Source: an uncultured Candidatus Saccharibacteria bacterium (GTDB taxonomy: Bacteria > Patescibacteriota > Saccharimonadia > Saccharimonadales > Saccharimonadaceae). Taken from it: a DNA stretch of 35,106 bases. Location of the stretch: positions 1 through 35,106 of the forward strand of contig CALJPD010000021.1 of NCBI GenBank assembly GCA_937981355.1. Reading direction: 5' to 3'. Of the stretch, positions 12,562-19,729 are shown in pieces. The position numbers were made by a program, and so were the translations under genes. Position 1 is the first letter of the stretch. Each line of letters begins with the position of its first letter. Below the pieces are notes generated by a model. That model made no database searches, was not told where the DNA came from, and saw nothing but the letters and a program-made list of their open reading frames with translations.

Positions 12562-13587
12562 ATGGACTTTGGCGACAGAAAACACCAGGCCGGCTGGACA
12601 GGCTACATGAACGCTGACGTGCGGTATGACAAGCGTTTAAACAGTACAGCAAAAGTAATTATGGTTGAAATATCGGCGCTTACCAACATGAAAGGTTACG
12701 CGTGGTGCACTAACCAATATCTCGCAGATGCATTTGGCATTTCAAAGTCGCAAGTATCACGTATCATTCGACAACTTGCAGAGTGTGGCTATATCAATGT
12801 TTATCTTAACCCTGGTGGCGAGCGTTACATTACCATTACTAGCAATGACCGCCCAGTGCCTAGTGGCTTTAAAAAAGACTACACAAAAAAGCCAGAAAGT
12901 AACGACAAGCAAGATGATAAGCTTATAGAAGAGGCAACCACTGTTGATGAGCTTTTGCCAGAAGAAAAAGAGACTGTGGATACTAGCGAGACAGAGATGC
13001 GCGAGCTTACTACAGCCGAACAGTGTGCGCTACAGACAAAGAACATCGAAGCAGACAACTACGACCGCCGCAACAACGTCATTGACGAGGATTTGTACCA
13101 CAAGCTAAAGCTAGAGGTAATTGCTGAATCAGACGCACGAAAAGCAGAAGAGGAAGCAGAGAAGCAGCAAAATATACAAGCACAACAATTGCCCGCTAAC
13201 ACGCCGGCACAAACCAGCGCCGTAGCAACCGTACAACAGAACGTGCCAGCACCAGTATCTGAGAGCCCACTAGCCACGCCACGCACAAGCGACCGCAAAG
13301 GTTACGACCCTGTGCTGAAAGCCTTCTACGACGCAGCCAAGGCGCTTGGTATCTCTATCAAGAATAACGCAACAGCACAAAAGCACGTAAAGCGCCTAGA
13401 GGATGTACGAGGCGACGACTGGTGCATCAAGTACTTTGACTTTCTACGCATCAATTACCGTTCATGGGAGTACAAGTACAAACCGGAGATTGGCAATGAG
13501 CTGGATATGATCCATAAGGCAAAGGCTATCGAGAACGGTATGCGCCGTATGAGAGAAGAGCAACAACGTAAGTATAAGGTATACTAG
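12562..13587 (+). CDS. Replication initiator with N-terminal winged helix
   Basis: A 341-residue protein. Residues 25-90 match the HTH_36-type winged helix common in plasmid and phage replication proteins (LNSTAKVIMVEISALT, then YLADAFGISKSQVSRIIRQLAECGYI). A long acidic, Gln/Ala-rich linker (about 100-245) leads to a C-terminal helical domain (250-341, DPVLKAFYDAAKALGI onwards) similar to phage O-like/DnaD-like initiators. It should bind the iterons at 11849-11936 and load the host replisome, since no polymerase or helicase gene is present in the window. The upstream gene ends two bases before its ATG. Confidence 0.75.
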   Translation: MDFGDRKHQAGWTGYMNADVRYDKRLNSTAKVIMVEISALTNMKGYAWCTNQYLADAFGISKSQVSRIIRQLAECGYINVYLNPGGERYITITSNDRPVPSGFKKDYTKKPESNDKQDDKLIEEATTVDELLPEEKETVDTSETEMRELTTAEQCALQTKNIEADNYDRRNNVIDEDLYHKLKLEVIAESDARKAEEEAEKQQNIQAQQLPANTPAQTSAVATVQQNVPAPVSESPLATPRTSDRKGYDPVLKAFYDAAKALGISIKNNATAQKHVKRLEDVRGDDWCIKYFDFLRINYRSWEYKYKPEIGNELDMIHKAKAIENGMRRMREEQQRKYKVY

Positions 13588-13606
13588 AAAGGAAAGGAAA
13601 AACACA

Positions 13607-13972
13607 ATGCCATATACACTTACCACCTACGATGGTGAAAAAATCGAACTAATGGAGCAGTCGCCCGACAAGATCCGCGAGCTAGCAGCAGACGCGGGGC
13701 TGGTAGCTATACAGGACTCGAAGGGGCAGGTACACTACCTTGGTAAAGGCCGCCTTGCGAGCATCGACTACACAAAGCCTGAAGGGCCGGTAACGCCACC
13801 AGAGCAACGCCTAGCTATGGGCGATCAGAAGGACAACCGCAGCGAAGGGCCAGAGGCTGAAGCTAACAGGGCTTGGCGCGATGAGTGCGGGCACGACTAC
13901 AAGCGCATGGCTAATAAGCAAGAGCGTGAAGCTTTCATTAAAAAGTGGCTCGACGAGAACACCCAACAATAA
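13607..13972 (+). CDS. Hypothetical protein of replication operon
   Basis: A 121-residue charged protein with GAAAGGAAAGG before the ATG. The N-terminal 60 residues look like a small beta-rich domain (TYDGEKIELMEQ...GQVHYLGKGRLASID). The rest is disordered and basic/acidic, ending in a short helix. Last gene of the replication operon, with its stop inside a terminator. No family recognised. Confidence 0.6.
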   Translation: MPYTLTTYDGEKIELMEQSPDKIRELAADAGLVAIQDSKGQVHYLGKGRLASIDYTKPEGPVTPPEQRLAMGDQKDNRSEGPEAEANRAWRDECGHDYKRMANKQEREAFIKKWLDENTQQ

Positions 13973-13988
13973 AGTTGGGTTTTTCTTT
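13961..13988 (+). terminator. Terminator of replication operon
   Basis: ACCCAAC (13961-13967) pairs with GTTGGGT (13974-13980), followed by TTTTTCTTT. It overlaps the stop codon of the upstream gene and sits nine bases before the next -35. Confidence 0.85.
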
Positions 13989-13996
13989 AAAAAGTG

Positions 13997-14025
13997 TTGA
14001 CTTTCTAACGTCGTGCATATATACT
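13997..14025 (+). promoter_or_regulatory. Promoter with operator in spacer (site E)
   Basis: TTGACT (13997-14002), 17-base spacer, TATACT (14020-14025). The element AACGTCGTGCATA (14007-14019) abuts the -10, mirror-image to sites A-C where it abuts the -35. It drives the 14065-14734 pair. Confidence 0.9.
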
Positions 14026-14064
14026 GAAACTATCAACAACTTAAGGCGAAAGGACAATAGCCAA

Positions 14065-14187
14065 ATGAGTATCATCAACACAATCAAAAACTTTATCAGT
14101 CGGCGCAAGCAAGAGCAGCAAGAGTGGGACGATGTAGACCAAATGCTAAACGAAGCGCTAGTAGATAGCTACTTGGAGAAGATGTAA
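14065..14187 (+). CDS. 40-residue micro-protein
   Basis: A short frame with AAAGGA upstream, first in the transcript from promoter E. The product has an amphipathic basic N-terminal helix (SIINTIKNFISRRK) and an acidic C-terminal helix. A longer in-frame reading from 13945 is rejected because it runs through the terminator and promoter. It could be a small peptide regulator or membrane-binding peptide; unknown. Confidence 0.6.
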   Translation: MSIINTIKNFISRRKQEQQEWDDVDQMLNEALVDSYLEKM

Positions 14188-14188
14188 C

Positions 14189-14734
14189 ATGTCGGGAAAA
14201 ACTGAAACTACAGTAAAAGCAATCCTTGAAGCACGCGACAACAACGGTACATGTAAGCACTGTGGCCGTAAGATCCAGCTTTACAAGTATAAGATCACAC
14301 CAGCTATGGTTTATATGTTAAAGGACATGGGCCGCATTACAGCCCGCCAAGCAGCAGAGCACCAAAGCAACCCGCGCCACGTCGACTCTGGCGAGATTGA
14401 CCGGCCGTTTTCTGTGCGCACACAGATGACCAAATTGCGTCTCCACGGGCTAGTAGCGAAGGTAAAGGACGCTAAAGGCAAACATATCCCACGCACCTGG
14501 ACTGTCACCAAGAAAGGCTGGAAGTTTCTCGCCGGCAAACCAGTACAGGCACGCGTAACTGTCTATAACAATACCGTACTTGGCCACTCTGGCGGGCTGT
14601 GTGTGATTGATCAGATTGCAGGAGCGTCTGGCGATTATATCGTCGAGCCTATTACTGAGGATGAGAGCAAGCAGCTAACGGCTACAAAAGGCCAAGATGC
14701 TAAAGATAAAGCCAAAGAACTAGGTTTGTGCTAA
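14189..14734 (+). CDS. Winged-helix protein with CxxC, candidate regulator
   Basis: A 181-residue protein. An N-terminal CKHCGRK (Cys22, Cys25) could bind a metal ion, but no second pair follows. Residues about 34-115 look like a winged helix (MVYMLKDMGRITARQAA, SVRTQMTKLRLHGLVAKV, WTVTKKGWKFL). The C-terminal part is beta-like then basic. GGAG lies about nine bases before the ATG. It has its own operator-controlled promoter and a strong terminator after it, the arrangement expected of an autoregulated phage regulator. It is my first candidate for the protein that binds the 13-bp element. Confidence 0.6.
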   Translation: MSGKTETTVKAILEARDNNGTCKHCGRKIQLYKYKITPAMVYMLKDMGRITARQAAEHQSNPRHVDSGEIDRPFSVRTQMTKLRLHGLVAKVKDAKGKHIPRTWTVTKKGWKFLAGKPVQARVTVYNNTVLGHSGGLCVIDQIAGASGDYIVEPITEDESKQLTATKGQDAKDKAKELGLC

Positions 14735-14740
14735 TATACA

Positions 14741-14782
14741 GATAAGGGCCGTGCAGCTTGTCCCACGCGGCCCTTATCATTT
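14741..14782 (+). terminator. Strong hairpin terminator
   Basis: An eleven-base perfect stem, GATAAGGGCCG (14741-14751) with CGGCCCTTATC (14768-14778), then ATTT. It separates the regulator from the ParB-like gene; the weak T-run suggests partial read-through, because no promoter is seen before 14796. Confidence 0.75.
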
Positions 14783-14795
14783 AGGAAAGGACACT

Positions 14796-15938
14796 ATGAA
14801 GATCGAGCACATCAATATAAACCAACTAAAGTTTGACGAGAGAAACCCCCGCATTATCGATAAGGATGAGTTTGCGGGGCTTGTGTCGTCTATAAAGACA
14901 TTTGGCCTCGTCGACCCTGTCATTATCAATCACGACAACACGATTATTGGCGGCCACCAGCGCACACGAGCTGCCCAAGCTGCTGGCCTCATTGATGTGC
15001 CATGCATCCGCCTTAACCTAGATGAGCACGACAAGATCAAATTAAACGTGCTACTTAACAGCCAAGCTATTAGCGGTCGCTATGATGAGCTAAAACTTGA
15101 AGAGATTCTAGACGAGCTAAAATTCGACCAAGACTACCTGGAGCTACGGCTAGATAAGTTAGAGATTAAAGACCTAGACACTGAACGGCTTATATCACCA
15201 AGTGGCACAAAGCTAATGCCCGAGTCTGTCATAGACGGGCGCAAGTTAGACTGGATCAAAAGCGATGAGTTGTGGGCGGAGTCGGGAGTAGACACCGGAG
15301 AGCGTAGCCCCACGCTGTACCAAACGCTGTATGAGTGGTTTTGTCCGCAAGGTGGCCTCATTATGCATCTTAACCCAACAAACGGCGCACCGGGCCTCGT
15401 AGCGGCTAAAAACGGCTATAACTTTATTGGCTTGCAAGCGAACGATGCAGATTTAGAGGCCGAAGCAGCCGAGATACTCACACCAAACGATGGCGGGCTA
15501 GCCTACGTGAATGGTGATATTACCGGCTACTTTATCGATCATCCAGACCAAACAGTAGACCTGGTGCTATACGACATGAACACAGAAGACAAGCACAGCG
15601 ACCTGCTACTATCTGACCTAGCCAAAAAGATGAAGCCTAACCGCTTTATCATCGCCATTGGCAACTATGAGCGTAGCGACGTGAAGAACGGCGGCGCTAT
15701 CAATGACGTGCCATACCTTACCCAAAAATATATCGATGACTACAACGGCCAAGTTGACCTGTACAACCACATTATCTTTATAGAAAACACAGACACGAGC
15801 AAGTACGCAGCTAAAAACTTTAACAACGTGCGCAAAGTGGCCCGCATACACACAGACGTAATGGTATACACTAACGGTGATCCAGACAAAGTGATCGACG
15901 ACTTTGCCGTTATAGACTTTTCCACAGACGAAAAGTAA
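14796..15938 (+). CDS. ParB-like domain fused to degenerate DNA methylase
   Basis: A 380-residue protein. Residues 1-110 are a ParB/Spo0J N-terminal domain with IIGGHQRTRAA (50-60). Residues about 170-375 align by pattern with N6-adenine methylases: GGLIMHLNPTNGAPGLVAA (186-204) where the SAM loop DPFxGxG should be, DLVLYDMNT (255-263) where the catalytic DPPY should be, and an ARIHTDVMVYTNGDP-type closing segment that is well kept. Both active motifs are changed, so methylation is unlikely. ATG at 14796 follows GGAAAGGACAC. It may act as a DNA-binding or decoy protein; partition is possible, but no ParA was seen. Confidence 0.7.
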   Translation: MKIEHININQLKFDERNPRIIDKDEFAGLVSSIKTFGLVDPVIINHDNTIIGGHQRTRAAQAAGLIDVPCIRLNLDEHDKIKLNVLLNSQAISGRYDELKLEEILDELKFDQDYLELRLDKLEIKDLDTERLISPSGTKLMPESVIDGRKLDWIKSDELWAESGVDTGERSPTLYQTLYEWFCPQGGLIMHLNPTNGAPGLVAAKNGYNFIGLQANDADLEAEAAEILTPNDGGLAYVNGDITGYFIDHPDQTVDLVLYDMNTEDKHSDLLLSDLAKKMKPNRFIIAIGNYERSDVKNGGAINDVPYLTQKYIDDYNGQVDLYNHIIFIENTDTSKYAAKNFNNVRKVARIHTDVMVYTNGDPDKVIDDFAVIDFSTDEK

Positions 15939-15957
15939 AAAAATCTTTGTAATTTCT

Positions 15958-15986
15958 ATTGTTTTTCGTCGTGCATTTGCTATAAT
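15958..15986 (+). promoter_or_regulatory. Promoter with operator in spacer (site F)
   Basis: TATAAT at 15981-15986; -35 is ATTGTT (15958-15963, 17-base spacer) or TTGTTT (16). CGTCGTGCAT lies at 15967-15976, orientation as in site E, with the outer bases changed. It drives the middle operon to 19084. Confidence 0.75.
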
Positions 15987-16089
15987 AAGAGCAGATAAGT
16001 AAGACGAAAGGATGTTAAACAGGACGAGAAATAACTATTACACATAACACAACTAAACTTGAACATTAAAAATTAGGAGTAAAGACCAT

Positions 16090-16362
16090 ATGGCCAATTT
16101 ACAAAACCGTATCGAAGACCGCAATAAGGTAATGCGTGCAGCTATGATGTACATGGCGTGCGAAGCTGCTCGCACTATCTTGCTTGAACAAATAAACAAC
16201 AAAAACAGCAAGGTTGATTTGACCGCAGAAGACATTGTAGACCTTGCTATTATGCAAAACCGTGCGACTTGGGCACTCGAGGCCTCTCACGTCATTGATG
16301 ACATTAAGGCAGACTTGAGAAAGCGCAAGAAAATCCAAAAGCTCGCACTTGAACAAAACTAG
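16090..16362 (+). CDS. Small helical hypothetical protein
   Basis: A 90-residue, almost entirely helical protein with a basic C-terminal helix (KADLRKRKKIQKLALEQN). GGAG precedes the ATG. It is the first gene of the middle operon after an unusually long leader of about 100 bases with no recognisable gene. No family recognised. Confidence 0.6.
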   Translation: MANLQNRIEDRNKVMRAAMMYMACEAARTILLEQINNKNSKVDLTAEDIVDLAIMQNRATWALEASHVIDDIKADLRKRKKIQKLALEQN

Positions 16363-16379
16363 TAAAACAAAGGGGGATA

Positions 16380-16601
16380 ATGGAAGTTGACCCAAAGATG
16401 CGCGCCCTCATGCTGATCGTAGCAGACACTGTGATTGAAGGCTTTGGCAAAGACAAGAACGACTTGCCAGAAGTAACAAACGCAGAAGAGCTATTCGAAC
16501 AGCTGATGGCGTACACAGCAGCGCATGGGCGCGAGGCAGTAGCCCGTGTTCGGCGCGACATTGAACAAATAAGAAAGGGGGCAAATGATGGCGACAAATA
16601 G
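16380..16601 (+). CDS. Small hypothetical protein
   Basis: A 73-residue helical protein with AAAGGGGG four to five bases before the ATG. It ends with a charged helix (REAVARVRRDIEQIRKG) and overlaps the next gene by 14 bases. Function unknown. Confidence 0.6.
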   Translation: MEVDPKMRALMLIVADTVIEGFGKDKNDLPEVTNAEELFEQLMAYTAAHGREAVARVRRDIEQIRKGANDGDK

Positions 16602-17472
16602 CCAAGTATTAGACATTCGCGACGGCCTCGTAAAATCGGGCCTTGAAATTACGGACGCCGAGCAGCTCATTAAAGCTTACGGCGCACCATTCACTGAGGT
16701 TGGCGAGATTCTCGCCACTTACAAAGACATTGTGGTAACAGACGTATCGCAAAAAGAGGAGATGCAGAAAGCCCGCAAGATGCGGCTTGCACTCCGCGGC
16801 CAGCGCGTCAAGATCAAAAAGACACACGACTTTTTGAAGGCAGACGTGTTGAAGCAGTCGAAGGCAATCGACTTTGTAAACCGTGAAGCGGCAAAGATCA
16901 TTGGCGAAGCTGAGAAATACCTCGAAGACCAAGAGAAGTTTGCCGAAAACCTCTTAAAGAAACAGCAAGAAGAGAAATTGGCAGAGCGACGGGCCAAGCT
17001 GACGATGTATACAGACGACATTAGCTTGTACGAGCCAACACTTACCAGCTTGAGCGATGAGAAGTTCGAGCAACTACTGGCACAGCTGAAGCAGGCAAAC
17101 GAAGATGCCAAGGCGGCAGCAGAGGCTGAAGAGGCCAAGCGTAAGGCAGAAGCTGAGCGCGCAGCCAAAGCGGAAGCTGAAGCCGCAGATGCCAGGCGCA
17201 AACAAGCGGAAGCAGAAGCGGAAGCCGCACGACTCCGTGCCGAAAAGGAAGCAGAAGAGCGGGCCAAGGCTGAAGCAGAAGCTAAAGCGGCAGAAGAAGC
17301 TCGCAAGGCAGCAGCAGCGCCAGACAAAGAGAAGATCATGGCCGCTATCGATGCAATCGAGTTTAAGGTGGAAGGCCTCACAGACCTACAGGCTATGGAG
17401 TTTGCCGAGAAGATCGCGCAGCACCTCGAAACAGTCAAAACCAATTATAAGATTAAAGCAGGCAATCTATGA
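16588..17472 (+). CDS. Coiled-coil phage protein (DUF1351-like)
   Basis: A 294-residue protein. Residues about 45-120 resemble a phage family near recombination and SSB genes (ARKMRLALRGQRVKIKKTHDFLK, then IIGEAEKYLEDQEKFAE). A very long Ala/Glu/Lys/Arg coiled coil follows (about 170-245, TolA-like in composition), and then a small helical C-terminal domain. The second of two adjacent ATGs (16588) is better spaced from AGGGG. The neighbours (paired accessory genes, SSB) suggest DNA metabolism. Its own function is not established. Confidence 0.6.
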   Translation: MATNSQVLDIRDGLVKSGLEITDAEQLIKAYGAPFTEVGEILATYKDIVVTDVSQKEEMQKARKMRLALRGQRVKIKKTHDFLKADVLKQSKAIDFVNREAAKIIGEAEKYLEDQEKFAENLLKKQQEEKLAERRAKLTMYTDDISLYEPTLTSLSDEKFEQLLAQLKQANEDAKAAAEAEEAKRKAEAERAAKAEAEAADARRKQAEAEAEAARLRAEKEAEERAKAEAEAKAAEEARKAAAAPDKEKIMAAIDAIEFKVEGLTDLQAMEFAEKIAQHLETVKTNYKIKAGNL

Positions 17473-17918
17473 CAGCTAACAAGTTTAAAGAGCAGGTAAT
17501 GGCGCTTGGCTATAGCGTCGAGCATACTAGCAGCACGTATTACGTTGTAAAAGATGGCAAAACATACGCTAGAGTGTCGCGATTCGCAATGCGGTGTGTC
17601 GATACGTTTTTGACGGAAATATCAAAGACCAATGATGAAGACGGCTTGTCTCTTATGACTTTGTTGTTTGAGTTTGTGACTACACCAATTGAAGATCGTG
17701 AAGACTACAACTACCGTGTATACACTATGTTTGAAGAGAATGAAAACGTCGGGCACAAACTGTATGTTACGGGCTATGGCGATGACGGTGAGAAATTAGC
17801 ACTCGATGTTGATATTATTGAAGCGTTGAGCCACCCAAAGGCAACGGCTGAGATAATCGCAGAGCGTGTTAGCAAAATCACCGGTAATAAGTTCGAACTT
17901 GAGAAGGTAGAGCGATGA
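17469..17918 (+). CDS. Hypothetical protein, paralogue 1 (TP[IL]xxR family)
   Basis: A 149-residue protein sharing a layout with the next gene: a helical N-terminus, a short beta sheet (YYVVKDGKTYARVSRF), then a helix ending in LLFEFVTTPIEDRED, a C-terminal beta hairpin and a final helix. The LxxLxxFxxTPxxxR pattern recurs in small accessory proteins of Firmicutes phages. It overlaps its neighbours by 4 bases on each side. Function unknown; linked to DNA-metabolism operons. Confidence 0.6.
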   Translation: MTANKFKEQVMALGYSVEHTSSTYYVVKDGKTYARVSRFAMRCVDTFLTEISKTNDEDGLSLMTLLFEFVTTPIEDREDYNYRVYTMFEENENVGHKLYVTGYGDDGEKLALDVDIIEALSHPKATAEIIAERVSKITGNKFELEKVER

Positions 17919-18379
17919 CGATCAGTGAACTTGAGCAGCAATTAGCTGATATGGAGCTTAAGCTTGATACTGGTGATGATCACTACTACTTTGTAGATGA
18001 CCCTGGCGATCGCCGCTATGATCATCGCTATGCATATGTGAGTAAAAATTGTGGGTTCGCAGTCGATACCGACACTGACTGGTTTAAGAATTTGCAGACC
18101 AAGAAACGCAAACGCCTGTTTAATGCCCTCATGGAGTTTGCTGCCACACCGCTCGATAAGCGACAGAGCACAAAGTATTACGTAAGTGTTGAGTATCAAG
18201 GTTACTTTGGCAAAAATCGTGTCTTCTGGGTATCTGAGTACAATACATTCGCAGAAGACTACGAGCTTTCATCAAAGTACCAAGATGCTGCCAAGCTCGA
18301 AGAGGAAGTAGCCGACAAGATAATAGGCATGCTACCGCCAATAGCAGCGATTAAGAAAACAAAAGTAGCCGTAGAGTAG
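17915..18379 (+). CDS. Hypothetical protein, paralogue 2 (TP[IL]xxR family)
   Basis: A 154-residue protein, a diverged paralogue of the preceding gene. It keeps RLFNALMEFAATPLDKRQ and the following YYVSVEY strand and a similar domain order. ATGA junction with the upstream gene; the SSB ribosome site GAAAGGA lies just after its stop. No active-site motif visible. Confidence 0.6.
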   Translation: MTISELEQQLADMELKLDTGDDHYYFVDDPGDRRYDHRYAYVSKNCGFAVDTDTDWFKNLQTKKRKRLFNALMEFAATPLDKRQSTKYYVSVEYQGYFGKNRVFWVSEYNTFAEDYELSSKYQDAAKLEEEVADKIIGMLPPIAAIKKTKVAVE

Positions 18380-18394
18380 AAAGGAAAAGACAAA

Positions 18395-18802
18395 ATGGCA
18401 AAAGGTTTTAGTAAAGCAGTGGTAATGGGCAATCTAGTCCGTGACCCTGAAACAAAACAAACAAATAGTGGGCACAGCGTCACCAGCTTTACGCTCGCAG
18501 TGAACGGTCGTAATGACGATGTTGCGTACATTGATTGTACAGCATGGAATAAGGGCGGTGAGACGATCGCGCAGTATCTCCATAAAGGTGACGCACTGCT
18601 CGTATCAGGCCGGCTTAACCAGAGCCGCTGGCAAGACAAGGACGGCAACAATCGTAGTAGGATCGATGTGGTGGTAGACGAGTTTGCTTTCATCGGTGGT
18701 AAGAACAATAGCGACGGCAGCAGTACACAAACAGCGCCACAAGCCAACTACGATGAGCCAGCGCCACTATCTGACATTAACATCGCAGACATTCCATTTT
18801 AG
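18395..18802 (+). CDS. ssb: Single-stranded DNA-binding protein
   Basis: A 135-residue SSB. Residues 1-105 form the OB fold (KAVVMGNLVRDPETKQT, VTSFTLAVNG, AYIDCTAWNKGGETIAQYLHKGDALLVSGRL). A short disordered Ser/Gln linker leads to the acidic tip DINIADIPF that recruits partner proteins in bacterial SSBs. GAAAGGA lies upstream. It should coat single strands during phage replication and work with the ERF annealing protein. Confidence 0.92.
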   Translation: MAKGFSKAVVMGNLVRDPETKQTNSGHSVTSFTLAVNGRNDDVAYIDCTAWNKGGETIAQYLHKGDALLVSGRLNQSRWQDKDGNNRSRIDVVVDEFAFIGGKNNSDGSSTQTAPQANYDEPAPLSDINIADIPF

Positions 18803-18820
18803 TAGACAGGCAAAACAAAC

Positions 18821-19084
18821 ATGGACTACGAAACAGTAGAGATAAAGTACCGAGACGAGGAGACAAAGGGTATTGGTGTACCAGCTGGCGTGTGGGTAGC
18901 GCGCCGGCTGAGTAACGGCGAGGTATTTAGCTATGGTACACTCGAGGGCTTGAAACAAAAGGCGGTTGCACGACGTTACAACTATATTGTGTACCGCAAA
19001 GATAATAAGCTAGGTGGGTATATCGCAGACGAAGCATTTGACTGTACAAAAGGGGTACTTGGCAAAGACTGGCATAAGGTGTAG
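18821..19084 (+). CDS. Small hypothetical protein after SSB
   Basis: An 87-residue beta-rich protein (VEIKYRDEETKGIGVP, GVWVARRLSNGEVFSYG) ending the middle operon. The ribosome site is weak (GACAGGCAAA). It contains an exact 11-base copy of the phage operator core inside its coding sequence. Function unknown. Confidence 0.6.
   Translation: MDYETVEIKYRDEETKGIGVPAGVWVARRLSNGEVFSYGTLEGLKQKAVARRYNYIVYRKDNKLGGYIADEAFDCTKGVLGKDWHKV
18967..18977. promoter_or_regulatory. Intragenic copy of operator core
   Basis: TGCACGACGTT, identical to the core in promoters B and C, lies within the 18821-19084 gene with no properly spaced promoter around it. It may be a stoperator-like site or a chance match. 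Confidence 0.4.
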
Positions 19085-19090
19085 AATATT

Positions 19091-19167
19091 TGGTAGCTGT
19101 GTGTGGGCGCAGCTGCCAGATTCCTCCTTTATGGTGAGACGCAGCAATTGTTGCGTCTCTTTCTTTT
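19091..19167 (+). terminator. Double hairpin terminator before late genes
   Basis: TGGTAGCTG (19091-19099) pairs with CAGCTGCCA (19110-19118) with one wobble; then GAGACGCA (19136-19143) pairs with TGCGTCTC (19152-19159), followed by TTTCTTTT. The second hairpin ends the middle operon and overlaps the -35 region of the late promoter. Confidence 0.8.
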
Positions 19168-19177
19168 GGTGTATAAT
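19149..19177 (+). promoter_or_regulatory. Late promoter, leaderless transcript
   Basis: Consensus TATAAT (19172-19177) with a poor -35 (TGTTGC, 17 bases upstream, inside the terminator arm). The ATG at 19184 is six bases beyond the -10, so transcription should begin at or next to the start codon. The operator element is absent. A poor -35 suggests need for an activator; WhiB is a candidate. Confidence 0.6.
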
Positions 19178-19183
19178 GTATCC

Positions 19184-19729
19184 ATGGCAAAGACGAAGAA
19201 ACGCGGCCTAGATGCAAAAAGCGACACTGAGACGAAAGTGCCGCCAGTTAAGCATCTAGATATAACAAAAAATGATATTAAAGACGCAGAGATAACGGAC
19301 ATGCGACTTGAGATGGTGCTAACGCAGATGTTGAACGGTGCGCGCACATCCATCATCAAGCAGACAATCAAGCAGCAGTGGAATATTGGCGAGCGTCAAG
19401 CCCAAAAGTACATTGCAGCAGCTAAAAAGCGCATCAAAGCCTCATACGAGGATCAAATACCAGACTTTGTGGAGACGCAGCTTGAGAAGATAAACCATGT
19501 GTACTATGAGTCTATGAAGAACGGAGAAAGGGCAAACGCACTAGCAGCACTAAAGCAAGCCGCACAGCTTGTAGGAGCTGAAGCACCGACCAAGTCGGAA
19601 ACAACAGTAAAAATATCTGGTGCGATAAAGGGCATGAGCGATGACGAACTTACAAGAATCATCGAGGGAGTTGCTGGAACTGAAAGCAGCAGCAGCGATG
19701 GAGCTGATCGAGCGAAGAGCAGTCAATGA
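19184..19729 (+). CDS. Terminase small subunit
   Basis: A 181-residue protein starting MAKTKKRGLD. A helix-turn-helix lies at about 45-85 (LEMVLTQMLNGARTSIIKQ, WNIGERQAQKYIAAAKKR), followed by a helical oligomerisation part and an acidic/Ser C-terminus. Its place directly before, and 89-base overlap with, the large subunit fits the packaging-site recognition subunit. The start at 19184 has no ribosome site and matches a leaderless message. A longer reading from 19103 runs through the terminator and is rejected. Confidence 0.75.
   Translation: MAKTKKRGLDAKSDTETKVPPVKHLDITKNDIKDAEITDMRLEMVLTQMLNGARTSIIKQTIKQQWNIGERQAQKYIAAAKKRIKASYEDQIPDFVETQLEKINHVYYESMKNGERANALAALKQAAQLVGAEAPTKSETTVKISGAIKGMSDDELTRIIEGVAGTESSSSDGADRAKSSQ

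Noticed and set aside
16016..16050. Leader peptide before the middle operon
   Set aside because: An 11-codon frame whose ATG touches the AAAGG with no spacing; translation is implausible.
16719..17444. A long Ser/Ala-rich frame opposite the coiled-coil gene
   Set aside because: It is the antisense shadow of Ala/Glu/Lys repeats.
19121..19131. CCTCCTTT, matching the 3' end of 16S rRNA
   Set aside because: A short match in a T/C-rich stretch after a hairpin; no gene on either strand uses it.
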